The translations under genes and the position numbers were made by a program. Positions 1 to 5,933 of a stretch of DNA of 15,886 nucleotides are shown piece after piece. The notes below the pieces were generated by a model. That model saw only the letters and a list, made by a program, of their open reading frames with translations. It was not told where the DNA came from and did not search any database. Positions within the stretch are counted from its first letter, which is position 1. Each line of letters opens with the position of its first letter. Source of the DNA: JAYFRL01 sp034925905 (GTDB lineage: Bacteria; Bacillota; Clostridia; Lachnospirales; Anaerotignaceae); NCBI GenBank assembly GCA_034925905.1, contig JAYFRL010000006.1, positions 1-15,886 on the forward strand, given 5' to 3'.

Positions 1-58
1 TTAGAGCGCCGGCCTGTCACGCCGGAGGTCGAGGGTTCGAGCCCCTTCTGAGTCGCCA
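1..58 (+). tRNA. tRNA-Asp (anticodon GTC), 5' end cut by window edge
   Basis: The anticodon stem (9-13/21-25), a seven-base loop with GTC at 16-18, the T arm with TTCGAGC, and the 3' acceptor strand are visible. The gene carries discriminator G and an encoded CCA at 56-58. The 5' acceptor and most of the D arm lie outside the window. It opens a tRNA cluster with Val and Leu. Confidence 0.93.
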
Positions 59-62
59 ATAT

Positions 63-135
63 GGGAGTTTAGCTCAGCTGGGAGAGCATCTGCCTTACAA
101 GCAGAGGGTCACAGGTTCGAGCCCTGTAACTCCCA
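63..135 (+). tRNA. tRNA-Val (anticodon TAC)
   Basis: A complete cloverleaf is present. Acceptor GGGAGTT pairs with AACTCCC, the anticodon stem is 89-93/101-105 with TAC at 96-98, and the T loop is TTCGAGC. Discriminator is A and no CCA is encoded, unlike the tRNA-Asp four bases upstream. Confidence 0.96.
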
Positions 136-221
136 TTTTTATAAATAAATTTTTCTGCACAGTGTGTTGTTTTAATAGGCGGTTTATTTATCTACATATA
201 TATATTTTTGCTGCTTATTAT

Positions 222-306
222 GCAGTCGTGGCGGAATTGGCATACGCGCTAGACTAAGGATCTAGTCCGGGTAAACTGGGTAGGGGTTCAAGTCCCCTCG
301 ACTGCA
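222..306 (+). tRNA. tRNA-Leu (anticodon AAG, A at wobble position 34)
   Basis: A class II tRNA with a long variable arm. Acceptor GCAGTCG (222-228) pairs with CGACTGC (299-305), discriminator is A, and no CCA is encoded. The anticodon stem CTAGA/TCTAG encloses the loop CTAAGGA, giving anticodon AAG at 256-258, which decodes CTT and, if A34 becomes inosine, CTC. An A34 leucine tRNA is uncommon in bacteria. The neighbouring backbone genes use CTT heavily for leucine. Confidence 0.94.
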
Positions 307-333
307 TTTTGTTGTTTTTAAGGGGTTGGATAT

Positions 334-807
334 ATGCGTATTGGAAACGGTTATGATGTTCATAGACTTGTTCCTGATAGGCCACTTATATTAGGTGGGG
401 TTGATATTCCTTATGAAATGGGGCTGTTGGGTCATTCTGACGCCGATGTCCTTTTACATGCGATAGCAGATTCTGTTTTAGGTGCCGCAGGCTTAGGCGA
501 TATAGGCAGGCATTTCCCTGATACCGACGAAAAATATAAGGGTATGTTCAGTTTAAAACTTTTAAATGAAGTTGTTGAAATGGTAAGCTCAAAAGGTTAT
601 AATGTGATTAATATAGATGCTGTTGTAATTGCGGAGAAACCAAAGCTTTCGCCATATATAGAAGCTATGTGTGAAAATATAGCGAAAGCCTGTAATTTAC
701 CCGCTTCTTTTGTAAATGTCAAGGCAACAACGGAAGAAGGCTTAGGCTTCACAGGTAGAAAAGAAGGCATTTCGGCATGGGCTGTTTGCTGTATAGATAA
801 CAAATAA
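334..807 (+). CDS. ispF: 2-C-methyl-D-erythritol 2,4-cyclodiphosphate synthase
   Basis: IspF cyclises CDP-methylerythritol 2-phosphate to MEcPP, releasing CMP, in the cytosolic non-mevalonate isoprenoid pathway. The 157-residue product has the usual length. Asp8 and His10 (motif GYDVH) and His42 match the metal ligands. GHSDAD at 33-38, the GDIGRHFPDTD region, and the C-terminal KATTEEGLGFTGR segment are typical of the family. The ATG start follows an AAGGGG ribosome site. ispD, often adjacent or fused, is not here: tRNA genes lie directly upstream, so ispF is separated from its usual partner. The next operon begins after a T-box leader, so ispF is probably transcribed separately from cysE. 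Confidence 0.96.
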   Translation: MRIGNGYDVHRLVPDRPLILGGVDIPYEMGLLGHSDADVLLHAIADSVLGAAGLGDIGRHFPDTDEKYKGMFSLKLLNEVVEMVSSKGYNVINIDAVVIAEKPKLSPYIEAMCENIAKACNLPASFVNVKATTEEGLGFTGRKEGISAWAVCCIDNK

Positions 808-825
808 ATGCTTTGATGGAAAAAG

Positions 826-1046
826 TAGCTTAAATCAAGCTTTCAGAGAAGACCGCCTTAAGGTTTCTGCCTTTTGGCTGCGAGCGGTTTGGGCGCGTTT
901 TAAGCGAAGTGCATTCCTGAGCACATCAGGTGAATTTTTTAGCTTGATGCGTTGGCCGCGTTAAGGTTTTTAAGTGGCTTTTGCAACAAGAGTGGAACCG
1001 CGGAGTTTTTGCTTCGTCTCTAATTTTTTGAGACGAAGCTTTTTTA
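826..1046 (+). promoter_or_regulatory. T-box leader, cysteine-specific
   Basis: The conserved T-box core TGGAACCGCG lies at 993-1002 and is followed by an intrinsic terminator. The base of Stem I can form from 834-841 pairing with 941-948. An AGAGA motif lies at 845-849. In GAAGTGCA (906-913) the specifier candidate is TGC (Cys) at 910-912, in the usual GAA-N-XXX-A context. The T-box bulge reads TGGA, whose variable A would pair with discriminator U73, the base characteristic of tRNA-Cys. Downstream genes are cysE and cysS. Uncharged tRNA-Cys should stabilise the antiterminator and allow operon transcription. The Stem I folding is by eye; the exact 5' end is approximate. Confidence 0.92.
1011..1046 (+). 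terminator. T-box intrinsic terminator
   Basis: GCTTCGTCTC (1011-1020) pairs perfectly with GAGACGAAGC (1030-1039), with a nine-base loop and a T run at 1040-1045. It is the default-off hairpin of the T-box leader and competes with the antiterminator that contains TGGAACCGCG. Confidence 0.93.
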
Positions 1047-1109
1047 GTGGCAAATAACAACTTTATGTGATTATTTCATATAATGTGACTATATTCGGAG
1101 GTGATAGTT

Positions 1110-1760
1110 TTGAGTTTGTTAGATGAAATAAGAATAGTTAAAGAAAAAGATCCGGCAATCAAAAGCAGCATAGAGGTTATTTTGTATCCGAGTTTTTGGG
1201 CAAAGCTTTTTCATTATCTGTCACATTGGCTTTATAAGATACATTTTTTCTTTTTAGCGAGGCTTATTTCCCAAATTTCCAGGTTTCTAACGGGAATAGA
1301 AATACATCCGGGAGCCAAAATAGGCAAAAAGTTTTTTATAGACCATGGTATGGGAACGGTTATAGGAGAAACATGCGAAATTGGGAATAATGTTCTTATA
1401 TATCAGGGAGTTACCTTGGGTGGGACGGGTAAAGACACGGGCAAGAGACATCCTACAATAGGCGATAATGTCCTTATAGGCGCCGGAGTTAAAATATTAG
1501 GCCCTATAGTTGTAGGCAATAATTCCAAAATAGGCGCTGGTTCCGTTGTTTTGCAGGATGTCCCGCCTAACTCGACAGTTGTAGGCGTTCCGGCAAAGCC
1601 CACAAATCTTAATTTTTTGCATCCTGAAGATAAAATGACGCCTTCTGACACAATAGACCAAATGAGCGTCGGAGATCCTATAGAATGTGAAATAGAGGCT
1701 CTTGAAGAAAGGATAAGAAAGCTTGAGGAGCTTTTGATTAATACCAATGTGTCTGTTTAA
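1110..1760 (+). CDS. cysE: Serine O-acetyltransferase
   Basis: CysE transfers acetyl from acetyl-CoA to L-serine, giving O-acetylserine for cysteine synthesis. The product is the short, 216-residue form usual in Firmicutes. The N-terminal helices (about 1-60) are followed by a left-handed beta-helix of hexapeptide repeats (about 64-155). The motif DHGMG (78-82), the GVTLGGTGK segment (100-108) and GKRHPTIGDNVLIGAG are diagnostic. The C-terminal tail (ALEERIRKLEELL) could form a short coiled coil. I choose TTG at 1110, because an in-frame GTG at 1101 lies inside the strong GGAGGTGAT ribosome site (1097-1105). It is the first gene after the cysteine T-box and lies 12 bases before cysS. Confidence 0.96.
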   Translation: MSLLDEIRIVKEKDPAIKSSIEVILYPSFWAKLFHYLSHWLYKIHFFFLARLISQISRFLTGIEIHPGAKIGKKFFIDHGMGTVIGETCEIGNNVLIYQGVTLGGTGKDTGKRHPTIGDNVLIGAGVKILGPIVVGNNSKIGAGSVVLQDVPPNSTVVGVPAKPTNLNFLHPEDKMTPSDTIDQMSVGDPIECEIEALEERIRKLEELLINTNVSV

Positions 1761-1772
1761 AGGAGATAAAAT

Positions 1773-3179
1773 ATGAAAGTATATAATACACTTACAAGAA
1801 AAAAAGAAGAATTTATACCGCTTGAAGAAGGAAAGGTTAAAATGTATGTGTGCGGTCCTACGGTCTATAGCTATATCCATATAGGCAACGCAAGACCTTA
1901 CGTTGTTTTTGACACTGTCCGCAGATATTTTGAGTATAAGGGCTATGACGTTACCTATGTACAAAATTTTACGGATGTGGATGATAAAATAATAAAGCGA
2001 GCAAATGAGGAACATTCAACCATGGATGCAGTGGCAAACAAATATATAGAGGAAGCGTTTAAAGACGCCGATGGGCTTAATGTTAAAAGAGCCACCGTTC
2101 ATCCAAGAGTTACAAATGAAATAAGCGGAATAATAGAAATGATAAAAACACTTATAGACAAAGGCTATGCTTACGAAAAAGAAGGTACGGTTTATTATAA
2201 TACAAAGGCTTTTAAAGAATATGGTAAGCTTTCAAAGAAAAATCTTGATGAATTAATAGCGGGAGCCAGCGAAAGAGTTTCTCTTGATGATTTAAAGGAA
2301 AACCCTATGGATTTTGTACTTTGGAAACCGTTTAAACCAGGGGAACCAAAATGGCCTTCTCCTTGGGGAGAAGGCCGGCCAGGCTGGCATATTGAATGTT
2401 CCGTTATGTCAAAAAAATACCTGGGTGAAACAATAGACATACATGCCGGCGGTGAAGATCTTATATTCCCTCACCATGAAAATGAAATTGCTCAAAGCGA
2501 AGCCGCTTCGGGTAAGCCTTTTGCAAAATATTGGCTTCATAACGGTTTTATTACTGTCAACAATGAAAAAATGGCTAAATCAGCAGGTAATTTTTTCACT
2601 GTAAGGGAAATAGCCGCAGAGTTTCCTTATGAAGTTATACGTTTTTTCATATTAAGCGGACACTATAGAAACCCTATCAATTTCAGCAGAGAGCTTCTTA
2701 TCGCTTCACAAAATGGGCTTGAGAGAATTAAAAACTGCAAAGAAAACTTAAAATATTATATAGAAAACTGTGAAGTGAAAGATATAAAACCGGAAGAAGC
2801 CGCCATGATGGATGAAATAAACGGTTTTAAACTCCAATTTGAAAAAGCTATGGATGACGATTTTAATACGGCCGATGCAATAACCGCAGTTTATGAACTT
2901 GTTAAATATGTAAATGTGAAATTAAAGGAAAATGTTTCAAAACCATTTGCGGAGTCTGCGCTTTATACGCTTAATCTTTTATGCTCTGTTTTGGGAATAG
3001 CTGAAGATAAGGCTGAAGCTGATGGTGATGCAAAAATTATAGAAGCTCTTATAGCAAAAAGAGCCAAAGCAAAGGGAAATAAGGATTTTGCCGAGGCAGA
3101 CCGTATACGTGGTGAGCTTTCCGATATGGGTGTAACCATTAAAGACACTAGACAGGGAACGCAGTGGTCGAGGAATTGA
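1773..3179 (+). CDS. cysS: Cysteine--tRNA ligase
   Basis: A class I aminoacyl-tRNA synthetase that charges tRNA-Cys with cysteine, 468 residues long. The HIGH-type signature is HIGN (36-39) and the KMSKS-type loop is KMAKS (266-270). Zinc ligands visible are Cys27, Cys209 in HIECS, and the AGGEDLIFPHHENE segment, which supplies His and Glu. The C-terminal DALR-type region and a final DTRQGTQW segment are typical. The start follows AGGAG with good spacing. It lies 12 bases after cysE and ends 2 bases before mrnC, so the genes are cotranscribed and share T-box control by uncharged tRNA-Cys, the substrate of this enzyme. Confidence 0.98.
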   Translation: MKVYNTLTRKKEEFIPLEEGKVKMYVCGPTVYSYIHIGNARPYVVFDTVRRYFEYKGYDVTYVQNFTDVDDKIIKRANEEHSTMDAVANKYIEEAFKDADGLNVKRATVHPRVTNEISGIIEMIKTLIDKGYAYEKEGTVYYNTKAFKEYGKLSKKNLDELIAGASERVSLDDLKENPMDFVLWKPFKPGEPKWPSPWGEGRPGWHIECSVMSKKYLGETIDIHAGGEDLIFPHHENEIAQSEAASGKPFAKYWLHNGFITVNNEKMAKSAGNFFTVREIAAEFPYEVIRFFILSGHYRNPINFSRELLIASQNGLERIKNCKENLKYYIENCEVKDIKPEEAAMMDEINGFKLQFEKAMDDDFNTADAITAVYELVKYVNVKLKENVSKPFAESALYTLNLLCSVLGIAEDKAEADGDAKIIEALIAKRAKAKGNKDFAEADRIRGELSDMGVTIKDTRQGTQWSRN

Positions 3180-3181
3180 TT

Positions 3182-3604
3182 ATGAGTGAATCCGATAGAC
3201 TTAAAAATTTAATCCGTATTTCAGACATAGAGTTGGATGCCGACGAAATTTCTCCCTTGGGCTTAGCATATATAGGCGATGCTATTTTTGAAATACTTGT
3301 CAGGATGCATTCTTTGTCCTTAGGGAACGCCCCTGTTGCCAAGCTCCATAAGATGTCAAGAGCATTTGTGAATGCTAAAGCACAATCGGACCTGTATTTC
3401 AGGTTGGCTGATGTTTTAACGGAAAAAGAACAGGCTGTTTTTAAAAGAGGAAGAAATGCAAAGAGCAATACAATTCCTAAGAACGCCGAAATTTTGGATT
3501 ATAAACATGCAACAGGCATCGAAGCCGTGTTTGGATATCTTTATATTAAAGGAGAGATAGACCGTATTGTATGGCTTTTTAACGAAGGGACAAAGGAGAA
3601 TTAG
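3182..3604 (+). CDS. mrnC: Mini-ribonuclease III
   Basis: A single-domain RNase III without a dsRNA-binding domain. In B. subtilis it matures the ends of 23S rRNA. The 140-residue product carries LAYIGDAIFE (28-37), with Asp33 as expected in the first catalytic motif, and GIEAVFGYLY near the C terminus as the second. LHKMSRAFVNAKAQ is also family-typical. An in-frame extension to 3164 overlaps cysS. I prefer ATG 3182, which has GAGGA about seven bases upstream and a natural Met-Ser-Glu start. It follows cysS after two bases and rlmB starts one base after its stop, so translation is probably coupled. Confidence 0.94.
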   Translation: MSESDRLKNLIRISDIELDADEISPLGLAYIGDAIFEILVRMHSLSLGNAPVAKLHKMSRAFVNAKAQSDLYFRLADVLTEKEQAVFKRGRNAKSNTIPKNAEILDYKHATGIEAVFGYLYIKGEIDRIVWLFNEGTKEN

Positions 3605-3605
3605 C

Positions 3606-4376
3606 TTGAAAGAATATAAACCTGATAAAACGTATGATGAAAACCAGATGGAGGGCAGAAATGCCGTGCTTGAGGTTTTGAAATCCGGACACGAAATAGA
3701 AAAGATTTATGTGCAAAAAGACAATATTGAAGGCACAATTAAAAAAATAGTTTCAATTGCCAGAGAAAAGGGTGTTGTTGTTCAGGAAGTGGCAAAGCAA
3801 AAGCTTAATGAAATATCACAGACCAATAACCACCAAGGAATAATAGCGTTGGTTTCTGCCTATCCATATGCCGAAACAGATGATATTTTAGCTCTTGCCG
3901 CCCAAAAGGGAGAAGATCCATTTATAGTGATACTTGATGAAATAACAGATCCTCATAATGTTGGCGCAATAATAAGAAGCGTGGAGGCCTCAGGTGCTCA
4001 TGGAGTTATAATACCTAAAAGACGCCAGGCGGGGCTTACGGCGACTGTCGGAAAAGCATCGGCCGGAGCTGTGGAGCATGTTTTAATATCAAAAGTAACC
4101 AATATTGTTTCAACAATAGACGAGCTTAAAAAGAAAGGTCTTTGGATAGCCTGTGCGGACATGGACGGGGAAATTTATTATAAAAGCAACCTTACAGGGC
4201 CTTTGGCTGTTGTTATAGGTAGCGAAGGAAGCGGCGTAAGCCGACTGGTAAAAGAAAAATGCGATTTTACGGTTTCTATACCAATGTACGGAGAGATTTC
4301 GTCTTTAAACGCTTCTGTCGCCGCTGCTCTTTTGATGTATGAAGCTGTTCGCCAAAAGAAGTTTAAACAGATTTAA
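3606..4376 (+). CDS. rlmB: 23S rRNA (guanosine-2'-O-)-methyltransferase, RlmB/TrmH (SpoU) family
   Basis: A SPOUT-class 2'-O-methylase that uses S-adenosylmethionine, probably acting on 23S rRNA G2251 or an equivalent site. The N-terminal substrate-binding domain opens with MEGRNAVLEVLKSG. The SpoU core starts at ILDEITDPHNVGAIIRSVEA, with the motif 1 Asn at residue 118. Motif 2 is VIGSEGSGVSRL and motif 3 is SIPMYGEISSLNASVAAA, which form the trefoil-knot cofactor pocket. The open frame extends to 3567 inside mrnC, but the likely start is TTG 3606, preceded by AAGGAG and one base after the mrnC stop, giving 256 residues. The exact target nucleotide is inferred from family and gene order. Confidence 0.93.
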   Translation: MKEYKPDKTYDENQMEGRNAVLEVLKSGHEIEKIYVQKDNIEGTIKKIVSIAREKGVVVQEVAKQKLNEISQTNNHQGIIALVSAYPYAETDDILALAAQKGEDPFIVILDEITDPHNVGAIIRSVEASGAHGVIIPKRRQAGLTATVGKASAGAVEHVLISKVTNIVSTIDELKKKGLWIACADMDGEIYYKSNLTGPLAVVIGSEGSGVSRLVKEKCDFTVSIPMYGEISSLNASVAAALLMYEAVRQKKFKQI

Positions 4377-4393
4377 GGGAAAGAGGGGAGCTC

Positions 4394-4927
4394 TTGTTTG
4401 AACCAAAAGAGTTTTTGATAGTGGATGGGTATAATATAATCCATGCGTGGCCCGATTTAAAAAAAATAGCTGATTTGAGCCTTGAGGAAGCAAGGAATTC
4501 TCTTTTGGATAGACTTTCTAATTTTCAAGGATTTAAACAATTTACAGTGCTGGTTGTTTTTGACGGCTATCTTGTAAAAGGCAGCCCTGGAAGTTCTGCT
4601 AAGTATAATAATATTTATGTGGTGTATACAAAAGAGGCTGAAACTGCGGACAGATATATAGAACGCATTGTTCATAAACTGCCAAAGGATATTTTTATAC
4701 GTGTTGCAACATCAGACGCTCTTGAACAAATCATAGTTATGGGCAGAGGCGCCGTTAGGATGTCGGCTTTGGAGCTTAGAAAAGAAATTTTAGAAACTGA
4801 AAAGGCAATAAGAGAGAACTATATTGAGAACCGTCCGATTAAAAACAATCTGCTTTCTGATAACCTTGATAAAGGAACACTTGAATGGCTGGAAAACATG
4901 AGAAGAAGAAGAAACTTTAAGGAGTGA
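4394..4927 (+). CDS. rae1: NYN-domain ribonuclease, Rae1/YacP family
   Basis: In B. subtilis YacP was renamed Rae1, a ribosome-associated A-site endoribonuclease that cuts certain mRNAs during translation. The 177-residue product opens with FLIVDGYNIIHAW (about 7-19), the first acidic motif of the NYN/PIN-like fold. It continues with VVFDGYLVKG, then TKEAETADRYIERIV, and RVATSDALEQ, giving the expected series of conserved acidic residues. A basic C-terminal tail (MRRRRN) fits RNA binding. The start is TTG 4394 after AGGGGAG with short spacing. It sits 17 bases after rlmB and 6 bases before the proposed sigH start, in the order found in Bacillus. Confidence 0.9.
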   Translation: MFEPKEFLIVDGYNIIHAWPDLKKIADLSLEEARNSLLDRLSNFQGFKQFTVLVVFDGYLVKGSPGSSAKYNNIYVVYTKEAETADRYIERIVHKLPKDIFIRVATSDALEQIIVMGRGAVRMSALELRKEILETEKAIRENYIENRPIKNNLLSDNLDKGTLEWLENMRRRRNFKE

Positions 4928-4933
4928 TTTTCT

Positions 4934-5584
4934 CTGAAAGAAAAAAGCTATGATGTTTTTGAAAATAAATATTCGGAAAGATCAGATGAATATGTCCTCT
5001 CTTTGGCTAAAAATGGGGATACAAACGCCCAGGATTATATACTTGACAAATATAAATATATAGTTAAAACAAAATCAAGAGTATATTTTCTTATAGGCGC
5101 CGACGTTGAAGACATAATTCAAGAGGGCATGATAGGTCTTTATAAAGCAATAAGAGATTTCCAGGCGGATAGAAATGTTTCTTTTAGGGCTTTTGCTGAG
5201 CTTTGTATTCAAAGACAGATGATAACCGCTATAAAAGCTGCAACAAGGCAAAAGCATATACCCTTGAACTCATATATTTCTATTAATAAACCTGCTTTTG
5301 AAGAAGATGGGGGCGGAGAGTTCCTTGAGGTGTTGTGCAAGGAAGATATACATAATCCCGAGGATATAGTTATAGGCCAGGAGGAAAAGCTCCTTATAGA
5401 GAGTAATATAATTAAGGTTTTAAGCAAATTTGAATCGGAAGTCTTGTTTTTGTATCTGCAAGGCAGAAGTTATGATGAGATATCCAAATTGATAAATAAG
5501 CCTCAAAAATCTGTGGATAACGCTTTGCAGAGGATTAAAAAAAAGGTTGAAGGTTTAATGTACAAAAAGAGTAAGACTAAATAA
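4934..5584 (+). CDS. sigH: RNA polymerase sigma factor SigH (Spo0H), probable CTG start
   Basis: Sigma-H drives stationary-phase and early sporulation genes. The protein shows region 2 (YFLIGADVEDIIQEGMIGLY, then RDFQADRNVSFRAFAELCIQRQMITA) and the family-typical ATRQKHIPLNSY. Region 4 contains the helix-turn-helix (LYLQGRSYDEISKLINKPQKSVDNALQR). No ATG exists in frame. A TTG at 5003 would cut off the segment ERSDEYVLSLAKNGD, which aligns with the N-terminal region of B. subtilis SigH. The only other plausible start is CTG 4934, nine bases after GGAG (4921-4924), giving 216 residues, close to the 218 of B. subtilis. The rae1 stop at 4925 limits any further extension. It is the last gene of the cys operon. 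Confidence 0.93.
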   Translation: MKEKSYDVFENKYSERSDEYVLSLAKNGDTNAQDYILDKYKYIVKTKSRVYFLIGADVEDIIQEGMIGLYKAIRDFQADRNVSFRAFAELCIQRQMITAIKAATRQKHIPLNSYISINKPAFEEDGGGEFLEVLCKEDIHNPEDIVIGQEEKLLIESNIIKVLSKFESEVLFLYLQGRSYDEISKLINKPQKSVDNALQRIKKKVEGLMYKKSKTK

Positions 5585-5639
5585 GCTTTAAAAGCACAGT
5601 TGCTGTTTTTCAGCTTATTATGGGGCTCTCAAAAAGCCC

Positions 5640-5668
5640 TTGACTTTGAGCAGAATATGACTTATATT
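5640..5668 (+). promoter_or_regulatory. Sigma-A-type promoter of the tRNA-Thr unit
   Basis: TTGACT at 5640-5645 and TATATT at 5663-5668 are separated by 17 bases. Transcription should begin near 5675, just before the truncated tRNA copy, and continue into tRNA-Thr. A GGGCT/AGCCC hairpin (5623-5639) lies directly upstream but has no clear T run. Confidence 0.7.
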
Positions 5669-5688
5669 AATATTCGGCGGCAATTTGT

Positions 5689-5719
5689 GCTGCTATAACT
5701 CAGTGGGCAGAGCGCGTCC
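5689..5719 (+). pseudogene. Truncated tRNA-Thr-like 5' half
   Basis: The 31 bases starting GCTGCTATAACTCAGTGGGC match the 5' half of the intact tRNA-Thr 79 bases downstream, with most differences being transitions (for example TAACTC for TGGCTC). The copy covers acceptor 5' strand, D arm and the 5' strand of the anticodon stem (CGTCC). Then the similarity stops: no anticodon loop, T arm or 3' acceptor follows. It lies between the promoter and the functional gene, so it is probably transcribed as part of the precursor. Confidence 0.75.
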
Positions 5720-5767
5720 GTGTATCTTTAGCGAGAATATTTTTATTGGTTTAAAAATTAATAATGT

Positions 5768-5840
5768 GCTGCTGTGGCTCAGTAGGTAGAGTGTCGCCTT
5801 GGTAAGGCGGAGGTCACGGGTTCAAATCCCGTCAGCAGCT
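5768..5840 (+). tRNA. tRNA-Thr (anticodon GGT)
   Basis: A complete cloverleaf. Acceptor GCTGCTG (5768-5774) pairs with CAGCAGC (5833-5839), discriminator is T, anticodon stem TCGCC/GGCGG encloses GGT at 5801-5803, and the T loop is TTCAAAT. No CCA is encoded. It is followed at once by a terminator. Confidence 0.96.
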
Positions 5841-5848
5841 TCATATAA

Positions 5849-5890
5849 AAAAAGCCATGTGCCAGAATTTGAACTTGCATGTGGCTTTTT
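5849..5890 (+). terminator. Intrinsic terminator of the tRNA-Thr unit
   Basis: AAAAAGCCATGTGC (5849-5862) pairs with GCATGTGGCTTTTT (5877-5890), including two G-T pairs, around a 14-base loop. A-rich and T-rich flanks make it potentially bidirectional, although no minus-strand gene faces it. Confidence 0.88.
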
Positions 5891-5891
5891 A

Positions 5892-5900
5892 TGATATAAT
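5892..5900 (+). promoter_or_regulatory. Extended -10 promoter for the lipoprotein gene
   Basis: TG at 5892-5893, one base, then a perfect TATAAT at 5895-5900 form an extended -10 element. -35 matches are poor: TTGAAC at 5869 has a 20-base spacer and TTGCAT at 5875 a 14-base spacer. The element directly abuts the tRNA-Thr terminator, leaving a short leader to the GTG at 5934. Confidence 0.6.
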
Positions 5901-5933
5901 TTATTGATTATAACACACTTGGAGGATGGTTTT

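Noticed and set aside
141..191. ATAAATAAA/TTTATTTAT inverted arms between tRNA-Val and tRNA-Leu
   Set aside because: The arms are pure A/T and widely separated, as expected by chance in AT-rich DNA.
1101..1109. GTG start for cysE at 1101
   Set aside because: The GTG lies inside the GGAGGTGAT ribosome site, which is correctly spaced for TTG 1110.
3567..3605. Upstream ATG start for rlmB, inside mrnC
   Set aside because: It adds 13 residues not typical of the family, while TTG 3606 has AAGGAG at proper spacing just after the mrnC stop.
5583..5639. Terminator after sigH
   Set aside because: An outer ATAAGCT/AGCTTAT pairing and a GGGCT/AGCCC hairpin exist, but neither has a good stem followed directly by a T run; transcription may read into the tRNA-Thr unit.
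5689..5760. A second functional tRNA before tRNA-Thr
   Set aside because: Only the 5' half can be aligned; no anticodon loop, T arm or 3' acceptor strand is found.
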